From: Alphaproteobacteria bacterium
GTDB lineage: Bacteria > Pseudomonadota > Alphaproteobacteria > Micavibrionales > Micavibrionaceae
Direction of reading: 5' to 3'
NCBI GenBank assembly: GCA_017302165.1
Contig: JAFLCW010000002.1
Location: 124,001 to 188,000, forward strand
Length of the DNA: 64,000 bases
The notes beneath the pieces were generated by a model. That model was not told the origin of the DNA. It was given only the letters and a program-made list of their open reading frames with translations, and made no database searches. Below are positions 43,784-52,064 of the stretch, one piece after another. The stretch's first letter is position 1. Each line of letters opens with the position of its first letter. A program made the translations under genes and the position numbers.

Positions 43784-44779
43784 TTATTGTCCTGCCCTGA
43801 TTTTCCGCCAGGCCGCTACGTTTCGGTTATGCTCATCCAATGTTTTGGCAAATAAATGCCCCCCCGTCCCATCCGCGACAAAAAAGATATAATCATGTTT
43901 TTCAGGATTTAAAGCGGCCTTTAATGCATTTTTTCCCGGATGGCAAATCGGCCCTGGCGGCAACCCCGGATATTTATACGTGTTGTAAGGTGAATCAAAC
44001 GCCAGATCCTTGCTGAGTAATCGCCGCCCCAGTGGCCCTTGCCCCGCATCTTGAATATCCCCTTGCGTGATCGCGTAAATGACCGTGGGATCAGTTTGAA
44101 GCGGCATCCCGAGGCGCAATCGGTTGACAAAAACGCCCGCAACACGGTGCCATTCATCGGGCTGACTGGTTTCTTTTTCAATGATCGACGCCAAAATCAA
44201 GGCCTGCGCCTTGGTCGTAATCGGCAAATCGGGGGCTCTCTGTTCCCAAATTTCATCCATAAAACGGGTCATGGCGGCGCGCATTTCCGTGATTTTTTGC
44301 GGGCGTGTATCGCCCTTCATGAAATGATACGTATCGGGAAGTAGCGTGCCTTCGGCAGGAAGTTCCGTTATATCCCCCTCAAGCCCTGCTACAGAATTGA
44401 GAATGCGGACAATCTGATGCGAGGTTAAACCTTCCGCAATCGTAAATTTGCGTTCGACGACGTCACCTTTTTGAATCATCTCAAGAACGCGTGCCATCGG
44501 CATCGAGGCTGTAAATTCATATTCTCCCGCCTTCAACAAACCTTGATCGGCAGATAGTCTGGCCGCGATATGAAACACCAGTGCCGAAGAAATAATTCCC
44601 TGATCTTCAAGTGTTCGGGCGATCTGGGAAACACCGATCCCCCGTTCAATCACGACACTTTTGGTATCGGTCAGGGGGCTTTGCTTCAAAAACGCATAAA
44701 CGCCATATCCCCCAACAGCGCACAGGCCTGCGAGACAGATCAGACAAAAGGAGACAAGCCAGAGAAAAGTGGCGCGCAT
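43784..44779 (-). CDS. mltG: Endolytic transglycosylase MltG (YceG-like)
   Basis: 331 residues from the ATG at 44779; a longer frame to 44821 would overlap the MAPEG gene. One N-terminal helix, then the YceG domain with the active Glu in ILASIIEKETSQPDEWHRVAGVFVNRL and the motif LQTDPTVIYAI, and a typical SPYNTYKYPGLPPGPICHPGKNAL end. It cuts new glycan strands and so sets peptidoglycan chain length. Placement after fabF is common in proteobacteria. Confidence 0.92.
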   Translation of the reverse strand: MRATFLWLVSFCLICLAGLCAVGGYGVYAFLKQSPLTDTKSVVIERGIGVSQIARTLEDQGIISSALVFHIAARLSADQGLLKAGEYEFTASMPMARVLEMIQKGDVVERKFTIAEGLTSHQIVRILNSVAGLEGDITELPAEGTLLPDTYHFMKGDTRPQKITEMRAAMTRFMDEIWEQRAPDLPITTKAQALILASIIEKETSQPDEWHRVAGVFVNRLRLGMPLQTDPTVIYAITQGDIQDAGQGPLGRRLLSKDLAFDSPYNTYKYPGLPPGPICHPGKNALKAALNPEKHDYIFFVADGTGGHLFAKTLDEHNRNVAAWRKIRAGQ

Positions 44780-44780
44780 A

Positions 44781-45167
44781 TTATCCGGCAATCGCCTGAT
44801 AGAGCGCCAGACACGACCCAATCAGCAACAACGTGATAAAAGATACACCGGCAACCACGCGCCATATGCCCGTACCCGTGCCCTGATGAATGCCGATAAA
44901 ATGGGCAATACGTGATGCCACCATGGTCAAACCTACCAAATGAATGACCCATGCCGGATACATACCCTGCCATTCTAAAACAATCATCAACACCAGAATG
45001 AAGGGGACTGTTTCCACAAAATTAGAATGTACAGACTGGGCACGCACCATGTCTTGGTTGCCGCCTTGCCCAAAAGCGATTTTTTGCGTTGTTCTGATTT
45101 TCACAATGCGCAAAAACAAAAAAGCCAACCAGAAACCAAACAGCGCGAAATATAAACCCGTCACCAT
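44781..45167 (-). CDS. MAPEG-family membrane protein
   Basis: 128 residues with four helices. Family pattern is present: RTTQKIAFGQGGNQDMVRAQSVHSNFVETVPFILVLM, then AWVIHLVGLTMVASRIAHFIG. MAPEG proteins include glutathione transferases and unknown bacterial members. It lies between fabF and mltG with spacings of 4 and 1 bases. Enzyme activity is not known. Confidence 0.85.
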   Translation of the reverse strand: MVTGLYFALFGFWLAFLFLRIVKIRTTQKIAFGQGGNQDMVRAQSVHSNFVETVPFILVLMIVLEWQGMYPAWVIHLVGLTMVASRIAHFIGIHQGTGTGIWRVVAGVSFITLLLIGSCLALYQAIAG

Positions 45168-45171
45168 GTGG

Positions 45172-46452
45172 TTATACCTTCTTCATAATGAGCGAGGCAT
45201 TCGTGCCCCCAAACCCAAAGGAGTTTGAGAGTACGATGGATGTTTTCTTTTCTTTAGCCACCTTAGGCACCAGATCAATTCCCTGACAGGGCTCTGATAC
45301 AGTCTCAAGATTGAGAGTCGGCGGCAGAATACCTGTCTGAATAGCCATGATGGAATAAATGGCCTCAACCGCGCCAGCCGCCCCCAACAAATGGCCAATC
45401 GCCGACTTGGTCGATGACATCGACACTGTTTGGATCGCCGAACCAAACAGCCGTTTGACGGCCGTACATTCAATACCATCCCCCACCGGTGTCGACGTAC
45501 CATGCGCATTAATATAATCAACCTGATCGGGTGTGATTTTTGCCGACGCCATGGCCGCCTTCATCGCCCGGAATCCCCCATCCCCATCTTCGGCCGGAGA
45601 CGTAATATGATAGGCGTCCCCTGACATGCCGTACCCGATGATTTCGGCATATATTTTGGCGCCGCGTTTTTTGGCATGTTCATATTCTTCTAAAACCACA
45701 ACGCCCGAACCTTCAGCGATCACAAACCCATCCCTACCCTCATCAAACGGGCGAGAGGCTTCGGTTGGCCGGTCATTATACGACGACGACAGCGCCCGAA
45801 GTGCACCAAACCCGGCAACCCCCAACGGGGTCACGGCGGCTTCGGCACCGCCAGCCACCATCACGTCCGCATCGCCCAGCGCAATCAGCCGCGCCGAATC
45901 TCCAATCGCATGCGACCCCGAAGCACAGGCCGTCACCACAGAATGGTTAGGCCCTTTAAACCCGTGCTTGATGGACACATGCCCTGACGCCAGATTGATC
46001 AACATGGCCGGAATAGAAAAAGGCGAAACCCGCCGCGGCCCGCGTTCTTTTAACGTGATGGATGATTCATAAATCGTGCCCAGACCGCCAATGCCAGAGC
46101 CGATCAAAACACCGGTACGCTCCCGATGTTCTTCGGTTTCGGGACGCCAACCGGAATCAGCCACCGCTTCGTCGGCGGCGGCCATGCCAAAGGCGATGAA
46201 CTGATCTATTTTCTTTTGTTCCTTGGGCGGGACAAACAGATTCACATTAAAAGCCCCGTCTGTCGGCGCAGGGTCTGATGATTTTGGCACCAATCCCGCA
46301 ATTTGGGATGACATCTCTGTCACATCGAATTCATCAATGCGCCGAAGGCCGCTCTGGCCGCGTGTGATCAAATCCCAGTTCCGCTGAACGCCTAGCCCCA
46401 GCGGAGATACAATTCCCATTCCTGTTACAACAACACGTCTCATGGGGGTCAT
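45172..46452 (-). CDS. fabF: Beta-ketoacyl-ACP synthase II
   Basis: 426 residues. Active-site Cys in VTACASGSHAIGD, first His in INAHGTSTPVGD, second His in SAIGHLLGAAG, and the end NSFGFGGTNASLI. It elongates acyl-ACP with malonyl-ACP in type II fatty acid synthesis. The start could be 46452 or the ATG three codons later (46443); both give MRRVVVTGMGIVSPLG. A terminator hairpin separates it from acpP, so expression may be partly uncoupled. Confidence 0.95.
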   Translation of the reverse strand: MTPMRRVVVTGMGIVSPLGLGVQRNWDLITRGQSGLRRIDEFDVTEMSSQIAGLVPKSSDPAPTDGAFNVNLFVPPKEQKKIDQFIAFGMAAADEAVADSGWRPETEEHRERTGVLIGSGIGGLGTIYESSITLKERGPRRVSPFSIPAMLINLASGHVSIKHGFKGPNHSVVTACASGSHAIGDSARLIALGDADVMVAGGAEAAVTPLGVAGFGALRALSSSYNDRPTEASRPFDEGRDGFVIAEGSGVVVLEEYEHAKKRGAKIYAEIIGYGMSGDAYHITSPAEDGDGGFRAMKAAMASAKITPDQVDYINAHGTSTPVGDGIECTAVKRLFGSAIQTVSMSSTKSAIGHLLGAAGAVEAIYSIMAIQTGILPPTLNLETVSEPCQGIDLVPKVAKEKKTSIVLSNSFGFGGTNASLIMKKV

Positions 46453-46461
46453 TTAAAAGCA

Positions 46462-46489
46462 AAAGGCGGCTTTCGTAAAGCCGCCTTTC
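46462..46489 (-). terminator. Hairpin between acpP and fabF
   Basis: AAAGGCGGCTTT-ACG-AAAGCCGCCTTTT on the reverse strand, a 12-bp stem with a short U run. Likely a partial terminator that gives extra acpP transcript over fabF. Confidence 0.8.
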
Positions 46490-46514
46490 ATGATTTTACA
46501 CAGAGGCTTAACGC

Positions 46515-46754
46515 TTAACCAGCGCTGTTTGCCTTGATGAAATTAACGGCATCACCCACGGTCTGGATTTTCTCTGCCGCATCATCCGGAATTTCAACTT
46601 TGAATTCTTCTTCAAACGCCATCACCAGTTCAACGGTGTCCAGCGAGTCAGCACCCAGATCATCAATAAAGCTGGCGGCCTCGTTCACTTTACCCTCATC
46701 GACTCCCAGATGCTCGACAACGATTTTCTTTACACGTTCTGCAATATCGCTCAT
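46515..46754 (-). CDS. acpP: Acyl carrier protein
   Basis: 79 residues, acidic, with the phosphopantetheine site [18 protein letters not shown] (Ser of DSL). Carries the growing acyl chain. It is upstream of fabF as usual, and has AAGGAA before its ATG. In most relatives acpP follows fabG directly; here a HAD phosphatase and a DUF3429 gene lie between fabG and acpP. Confidence 0.97.
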   Translation of the reverse strand: MSDIAERVKKIVVEHLGVDEGKVNEAASFIDDLGADSLDTVELVMAFEEEFKVEIPDDAAEKIQTVGDAVNFIKANSAG

Positions 46755-46875
46755 GGCGTTCCTTTTACCCCATTTAAGGTTGTTAATTTAAAATCGGACG
46801 GACTTTACCAAGCCGCGCCCTCAATGCAAGCAGTTTTATTAGACCTAGCCAAAAAACGGCTTATCTTCAATAAAT

Positions 46876-47556
46876 TCAATTATTTATATACTCATTTATG
46901 TGGATAAGACGGGAAATAACATGGGTTGCCCCCGCTGTGCGAAGGCGTTTTTCCTGAGATACAGGGTCATGCGACGTTCCCGTAAAACCAATCACGGACA
47001 TGCCCGCCGCGACACCGGCCTGAACGCCGGCGACGCTATCTTCCACGACCATCGTGCGCGCAGGATCGGTGTCCAGTTGATGCGCCGCGAACAAAAATAA
47101 ATCCGGGGCGGGCTTGGGGCGAGAGACTTGAATTTTGGTAAAAATCGTTGTGTCTTGGAAAAAATCCGGAATGAACTTACAGAGTGTCAGCGAATAAATC
47201 ACATTTCCTCTCTCACCATTAGACGCCACGCAGGTTTTGGTTTTTTGCTGGCACGCCCGCACGACCTCGAGTGCCCCGTCAACAGGTCTTAATTCAGACG
47301 CATACATATGATTAACCTTGGCAATGTATTTTTGGGCGATATCCGGATCTGTAAACACATACCCTGTTTCCATCTGTATCTGAAGCAGGATGGTGGACAC
47401 TGTCTTACCCATCCAGTGATGATAGGCATGGTCCAGATCATACTGATGCGGGCATATCTCGTTGATGACCTCTAATAAAGCGATGTTGTTCACCGTTTCA
47501 CTATCGACCAGCGTGCCATCACAATCAAAGATGATCAATTCAGGGATTAAAGCCAT
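46876..47556 (-). CDS. HAD-superfamily phosphatase (beta-phosphoglucomutase-like)
   Basis: 226 residues of subfamily IA: DCDGTLVDSE (Asp nucleophile and acid), VASNGERGNV, SRPKPAPDLFLFAA, and VVEDSVAGVQAGVAAGM. A helical cap lies between motifs I and II. Similar enzymes dephosphorylate small sugar phosphates or phosphogluconate. Substrate not known. It begins on the last base of the DUF3429 stop, inside the fab operon. Confidence 0.88.
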   Translation of the reverse strand: MALIPELIIFDCDGTLVDSETVNNIALLEVINEICPHQYDLDHAYHHWMGKTVSTILLQIQMETGYVFTDPDIAQKYIAKVNHMYASELRPVDGALEVVRACQQKTKTCVASNGERGNVIYSLTLCKFIPDFFQDTTIFTKIQVSRPKPAPDLFLFAAHQLDTDPARTMVVEDSVAGVQAGVAAGMSVIGFTGTSHDPVSQEKRLRTAGATHVISRLIHINEYINN

Positions 47557-47981
47557 TATAAAATAGCCGCCGCCGCAAGCGAGAGTGTCACCACACTTGT
47601 CAAAATCAATCTGAACCGCAAGTAGCCCGTAAACGGCAAGAATTCTTCACGTAAAAACAGATGATCCATGGCATATAGACCCCAAAATAAAAGGATAAAT
47701 CCGGCAAAAATAAACATCGGGGACAGCCACAACCCCGCCGCCGATAAAGCAAAGCTGATCAATGTCGGAAGCATGGCCAGATATAATTGGCGCACATGTC
47801 CCTTTTGAAGGGCGATCGGCCAATGCACCCCGCCCAAAAAAGAGGCAATCAGCAAGCTATATAACAATAAAAGACCAGCAAAAAATTCGTTACCCGAGAT
47901 AATATCAAGCGCCGACAATCCCACAAACGGAACAAGCCCCGCATACCCTAATCCTTGTGCCAGCCTTGATATCCCAGGCAT
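47556..47981 (-). CDS. DUF3429 membrane protein
   Basis: 141 residues with five helices. DUF3429 motif GLVPFVGLSAL and LLLYSLLIASFLGGVHW, plus FLREEFLPFTGYLRFRLILT. Function unknown; found in many proteobacteria. The start base overlaps the fabG stop, so it is in the same transcript. Confidence 0.82.
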   Translation of the reverse strand: MPGISRLAQGLGYAGLVPFVGLSALDIISGNEFFAGLLLLYSLLIASFLGGVHWPIALQKGHVRQLYLAMLPTLISFALSAAGLWLSPMFIFAGFILLFWGLYAMDHLFLREEFLPFTGYLRFRLILTSVVTLSLAAAAIL

Positions 47982-48718
47982 TATACCATCGCCATGCCGC
48001 CATTGACATGAACGGTGGTGCCCGTCACATATCCTGCCTCGCCGGAGGCCAAATACACAACCGCCCCCGCAATATCTTCGGATGATCCCATGCGCCCCAT
48101 CGGGATTGTCGCATTGATTTTTTCTTTTTGATCATCGGTCAAGGCATGTGTCATGGCCGTAGCAATAAACCCCGGAGCCACACAGTTTACTGTGATGTTC
48201 CGGGACGCAATTTCAGCGGCCATCGCTTTTGACCACCCAATAAGTCCAGCCTTTGACGCCACATAATTACACTGCCCCGGGTTACCCGTGACCCCTACCA
48301 CAGACGAAATATTGATGATCCGGCCATAACGGCGTTTCATCATGCCGCGTTGAACCGCGCGCGCCAGTTTAAAGGGGGCGGATAAATTAACATCCAGCAC
48401 TTCTTGCCAGTCTTCATCTTTCATCCGCATGGACAAGCCATCCTTGGTCAGGCCGGCATTATTGACCAGAATGTCAATCTGTCCCATTTTTTCTTCGGCC
48501 TGCTTGACCAAAGCCTCAATCGCCGCAGATGAAGATAAATCGGCCGGGATAGCAAAAACACGTTCTTTTAACTGCCCTGCCAACTCATTCAGCTTGGCTT
48601 CGTTACGTCCGGTAATGGCAACAATCGCCCCTTTGGCATGCAAAGCCTTCGCGATCGCTTCGCCGATTCCGCCTGTGGCACCGGTCACCAGAGCTGTTTT
48701 TCCTGTTAAATCAAACAT
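47981..48718 (-). CDS. fabG: 3-oxoacyl-ACP reductase
   Basis: 245 residues, classical SDR: GATGGIG near residue 14, NNAGLTKDGL, Ser-Tyr-Lys triad in INISSVVGVTGNPGQCNYVASKAG, and PGFIATAMT. Uses NADPH to reduce 3-oxoacyl-ACP in the first reduction of the cycle. It begins three bases after fabD. Confidence 0.96.
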   Translation of the reverse strand: MFDLTGKTALVTGATGGIGEAIAKALHAKGAIVAITGRNEAKLNELAGQLKERVFAIPADLSSSAAIEALVKQAEEKMGQIDILVNNAGLTKDGLSMRMKDEDWQEVLDVNLSAPFKLARAVQRGMMKRRYGRIINISSVVGVTGNPGQCNYVASKAGLIGWSKAMAAEIASRNITVNCVAPGFIATAMTHALTDDQKEKINATIPMGRMGSSEDIAGAVVYLASGEAGYVTGTTVHVNGGMAMV

Positions 48719-48721
48719 GTT

Positions 48722-49681
48722 CTATCCCTTAAGTTTTGTGATCAATTCGTCGATCTGTGCGGGCGTCCCCACGGACTCACAGGCCACATCTTTATCAATA
48801 CGCTTGACCAAACCCGATAAGACTTTGCCCGCACCCAATTCATACATCTCCGTGACACCCTGATCTTTCATCCACAGCACGGATTCACGCCAGCGCACCA
48901 TGCCAGTGATCTGATCCACCAACAGACGGCGAATATGCGAAGGCTCCGTCTCGCCCTTGGCTGTCACATTGCACACAATCGGTACGCAAGGGGGGCGAAT
49001 ATCGGTATCCGCCAGTGCATACGCCATCACCTGCGCCGCCGGTGCCATCAACGTGCAATGAAAGGGGGCGCTGACGGGCAGGATAACAGCGCGTTTTGCC
49101 CCCGCGGCCGAGGCCATATCCACCGCCATCTGCACGGCGGCTGTATGTCCGGATACCACGACCTGACCCGTGGAATTATCGTTAGCCGCTTCACATACCA
49201 ATGCCTGTCCCGCTTGCTTGGCCGCGTCTTTGGCTACTTTTTGAACATCCGGTAAATCAAGCCCCAATATCGCCGCCATCGACCCGACGCCCACAGGCAC
49301 CGCTTTTTGCATGGCTTGACCGCGCGTTTTTAAAAGTCGCGCTGTTACCGGTAAATCAATCGCCCCAGAGGCCGTCAAGGCCGCATATTCGCCCAGCGAA
49401 TGCCCCGCCATAAACGCACAGGCCGTTTCAAACCGGATTCCGCCCTGACGTTTCAATATATTGACCACCGCCATCGATACGGCCATCAAGGCAGGCTGGG
49501 TGTTTTCCGTGAGATTAAGTTCCTGTTCATCCCCCGTGAACATCAACTGGGTTAGTTTTTGTGACAGCGCGTCATCTACCTGCTGGAATGTTTCCTTGGC
49601 TTCTGTGAACGAGTCGGCCAGATCCTTGCCCATCCCGATAAATTGGGAGCCTTGACCCGGAAAAACAAAGGCACGAGACAT
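48722..49681 (-). CDS. fabD: Malonyl-CoA:ACP transacylase
   Basis: 319 residues from the ATG at 49681 (MSRAFVFPGQGSQ), which has AAGGAGA seven bases upstream; an apparent start two codons earlier is a TTG. Motif GHSLGEYAAL holds the catalytic Ser, and VSAPFHCTLM the His. Loads malonyl onto ACP. It opens the leftward fatty-acid operon. Confidence 0.95.
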   Translation of the reverse strand: MSRAFVFPGQGSQFIGMGKDLADSFTEAKETFQQVDDALSQKLTQLMFTGDEQELNLTENTQPALMAVSMAVVNILKRQGGIRFETACAFMAGHSLGEYAALTASGAIDLPVTARLLKTRGQAMQKAVPVGVGSMAAILGLDLPDVQKVAKDAAKQAGQALVCEAANDNSTGQVVVSGHTAAVQMAVDMASAAGAKRAVILPVSAPFHCTLMAPAAQVMAYALADTDIRPPCVPIVCNVTAKGETEPSHIRRLLVDQITGMVRWRESVLWMKDQGVTEMYELGAGKVLSGLVKRIDKDVACESVGTPAQIDELITKLKG

Positions 49682-50021
49682 ATTCAAATCTCCTTATGTG
49701 GATAACATTGGCGCCTAACATGCGAGGTTCCCTGAAGCGCGTCAAGAGGTTACGCGGTAAAACATATATTCGGCAAACATCATAGTGCGCCGCGCCATAG
49801 AAACATCTTCAAAAATAGTGATTTTTAAAGTAAGGTTAATTCACGCTCTGAGGTTGTACCTGTGTTGACAAAAATCATCATGACATGGTGGTTTTTCATA
49901 GATTTTTTACACCCTAAGAACGGCAGGAACAGGGATAAAATTAATAAAAAAAATACCATAGAGGGCTCAGACGTTCGTATCACAAAACACATACCGAAAT
50001 TTAAAAAGGGGAGGTGAAACG
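49682..50021 (+). other. Intergenic region between fabD and the small gene before rpsF
   Basis: About 340 bases between divergent genes with no coding frame. It should hold the fabD promoter on one strand and the promoter of the 98-residue gene on the other. AT-rich near 49860-49960. I see no clear palindrome or known operator. Confidence 0.5.
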
Positions 50022-50318
50022 ATGAGTTCAGTTAAAATCAAAACCGTGATCCAGCGCGTGATCGAAGAAACGGGCTACGCCTTTAAGGTCACATGCGAAA
50101 CCGAGAATAGCAACGCGGATTATGCGGAATTCGCGAGTTCTCAAGCTCTTCCTTCTTTTCAGGAAGCCTTGAATGATCCCGGTCTCACTTATGAACAATT
50201 ATGCCAGATTCTACGCCGAGCCAGTAACAAGGCCGTGCGCCGCCAGTGCAAAACGCCGTGGCCGCTTTTTATGGCCAGTCATGTTGAAAAACTAAGCAAT
50301 TCCAACAAGGTAGGATAA
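50022..50318 (+). CDS. 98-residue protein of unknown function
   Basis: 98 residues, helical, basic C-terminus (RRASNKAVRRQCKTPWPLFMASHVEKL). No family recognised. A strong ribosome site (GGGGAGG) with 7-base spacing supports the start. It has its own terminator at 50344, so it is a separate unit from the ribosomal protein operon that follows. Confidence 0.72.
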   Translation: MSSVKIKTVIQRVIEETGYAFKVTCETENSNADYAEFASSQALPSFQEALNDPGLTYEQLCQILRRASNKAVRRQCKTPWPLFMASHVEKLSNSNKVG

Positions 50319-50343
50319 AAGTTACGCACAATATATCTCCTTG

Positions 50344-50390
50344 AAAAAAGCGGCACATCCATCGGTATATCCAAGGGTGCCGCTTTTTTT
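50344..50390 (+). terminator. Terminator after the 98-residue gene
   Basis: AAAAAGCGGCAC, 22-base loop region, GTGCCGCTTTTTTT. A clean stem and T-tract before the rpsF leader. Confidence 0.88.
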
Positions 50391-50499
50391 ATGCTGAGCG
50401 TACGGGATTCTATTGCACCCGCCCCCAGCTTATGTGTATAACCCGGGCACGTAAGACACCTCGCTCCCTTTATCAAGGCACACGCAAAAGGGGGCTGCC

Positions 50500-50523
50500 G
50501 CCGGAAAAAATGGTTTTTCCGGC
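50500..50523 (+). promoter_or_regulatory. Hairpin in the rpsF leader
   Basis: GCCGGAAAAA-ATGG-TTTTTCCGGC, a 10-bp perfect stem 23 bases before the rpsF ATG, preceded by GCCGCCG. Leaders of S6-S18 operons often bind the S6:S18 dimer through a CCG-bearing hairpin; this may be that element, but the match is not exact. Confidence 0.4.
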
Positions 50524-50546
50524 ATTTAAACCGAGAGGAGAAAAAG

Positions 50547-50903
50547 ATGCCTTATTACGAAACCGTGTTTATGGCACGGCAGGATCTCTCTGATGCACAA
50601 GTAAAAGTCATCACAGAATCATGCGAAAAAATCATCAAAGCCGGCAAAGGCAAAGTGGTGAAGACCGAAAATTGGGGTTTGCGCACACTGGCCTACAAAA
50701 TCAACAAAAGCAAAAAAGCGCATTACGTTTTGATTGAAACGGATTGCCCGCCTGCGGCTGTGATTGAAATGGAACGTACGCTCCGCCTGAATGAAGACGT
50801 GATGCGTTACCTCACCGTGCGTGAAGATGAATTGTCCAAGGGTCAGTCCAAGATCCTCGACAAAAATACTGGTGAAACCGAATTTGAAAGAGAGGCCGCC
50901 TAA
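50547..50903 (+). CDS. rpsF: 30S ribosomal protein S6
   Basis: 118 residues: [15 protein letters not shown] and [19 protein letters not shown], the S6 fold. It binds S18 on the platform of the small subunit. The stop (TAA) shares its last base with the rpsR ATG. GAGAGGAG lies before its start. S6 is followed by S18 and L9 as in most bacteria. Confidence 0.97.
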   Translation: MPYYETVFMARQDLSDAQVKVITESCEKIIKAGKGKVVKTENWGLRTLAYKINKSKKAHYVLIETDCPPAAVIEMERTLRLNEDVMRYLTVREDELSKGQSKILDKNTGETEFEREAA

Positions 50904-51202
50904 TGTCCGCCGATACAACCGCCCCCCAGAAGAAAACCTTCTTCAAGCGCAAAAAATCATGCCCGTTTTCCGGTCCCAATGGTATTGCCATTGACTGGAA
51001 AGATGTCCGTACACTGGGCAAATTCCTGTCTGAGCGCGGAAAAATGACCCCGTCTCGTATTACCAATGTGTCCATGAAAAAACAGCGCGAACTGGCCAAG
51101 GCCATCAAACGCGCCCGTTTCATGGCCTTGATGCCTTATGTGCGTGCCGAAGGCGAATCCCGTCCGGAACGTTTTGATCGTAGCGACCGCGGCGACCGTT
51201 AA
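50903..51202 (+). CDS. rpsR: 30S ribosomal protein S18
   Basis: 99 residues. Family core: [64 protein letters not shown] charged tail ([13 protein letters not shown]) follows. It overlaps rpsF by one base and forms a dimer with S6. Confidence 0.97.
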   Translation: MSADTTAPQKKTFFKRKKSCPFSGPNGIAIDWKDVRTLGKFLSERGKMTPSRITNVSMKKQRELAKAIKRARFMALMPYVRAEGESRPERFDRSDRGDR

Positions 51203-51220
51203 AAGAAAAGGAATATAAAC

Positions 51221-51922
51221 ATGCCAACACAAGTTATTTTACTACAACGCGTGGATGATCTAGGTGCTATGGGGGATGTTGTCTCCGTAAAGCCGGGTTA
51301 TGCGCGTAACTATCTTCTACCACAGAAAAAAGCCCTGCGTGCCAGCAAGGAAAACATTGCGCATTTCGAAGCACAAAAAGCATCACTGAAAAAACTCAGC
51401 GATGAAAAGAAAGCCGCTTCGGAAAAAATCGCCCAGAAAATGGGTTCACTGAAAGTGGCTCTGATCCGTCAGGCTTCTGAAGCTGGTCAGTTATTCGGTT
51501 CTGTCACCGCCCGTGATATCGCCGATGTCATAAGCGCGGCTTCGGGTGAAAAAATCGACCGTACCATGATTGTATTGAACCAGAATTACAAAATGCTGGG
51601 TCTGTTTCCGGTCGCGGTTGCCCTTCACCCCGAAGTGAAAGTCAACGTCACCATCAACATCGCGCGTTCCGAAGACGAGGCGAAAATTCAGGCTAAAACC
51701 GGTAAGGCGCTGGTCGCCGAAAGCGGTAACGCCCCCAAAGTTGCTGAGGCCGTAGATGCAAAATCAGCTCTGCTGGAAGACAGCGCACTGAAAGCCGAAG
51801 CCGAGGAAGAAGCACACAATGCGGAAACCGAAGCCAAAAAGGCCGACAAAGCGAAATCCAAAGCGGAGAAGAAAGCCTCTAAAAAAACCGAGGACGCGCC
51901 TGCAGAAGATGCCGGCGAATAA
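51221..51922 (+). CDS. rplI: 50S ribosomal protein L9 with long C-terminal extension
   Basis: 233 residues. The N-terminal RNA-binding motif is VDDLGAMGDVVSVKPGYARNYLLPQKKAL, then the connecting helix and the C-terminal domain. After about residue 150 comes a Lys/Ala/Glu-rich, low-complexity tail of 80 residues (ALKAEAEEEAHNAETEAKKADKAKS). Typical L9 is about 150 residues; extensions of this kind are seen in several alphaproteobacteria. Good ribosome site (AAAAGGAA). Confidence 0.95.
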   Translation: MPTQVILLQRVDDLGAMGDVVSVKPGYARNYLLPQKKALRASKENIAHFEAQKASLKKLSDEKKAASEKIAQKMGSLKVALIRQASEAGQLFGSVTARDIADVISAASGEKIDRTMIVLNQNYKMLGLFPVAVALHPEVKVNVTINIARSEDEAKIQAKTGKALVAESGNAPKVAEAVDAKSALLEDSALKAEAEEEAHNAETEAKKADKAKSKAEKKASKKTEDAPAEDAGE

Positions 51923-51940
51923 TTCAGCCCCAAAAGACAC

Positions 51941-51969
51941 AAAAAACCCCGCCACGTGCGGGGTTTTTT
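51941..51969 (+). terminator. Terminator of the rpsF-rpsR-rplI operon
   Basis: AAAAAACCCCGC-CACGT-GCGGGGTTTTTT hairpin right after rplI. Confidence 0.9.
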
Positions 51970-52064
51970 ATGCATTCATCACGCGGCTTTCATCCCCATG
52001 ATTCACAGGGGTCAGGGGTTATATATCTGGTGCGTTCCGCCTGCGCTCTGATAGTCTTTCTTGC

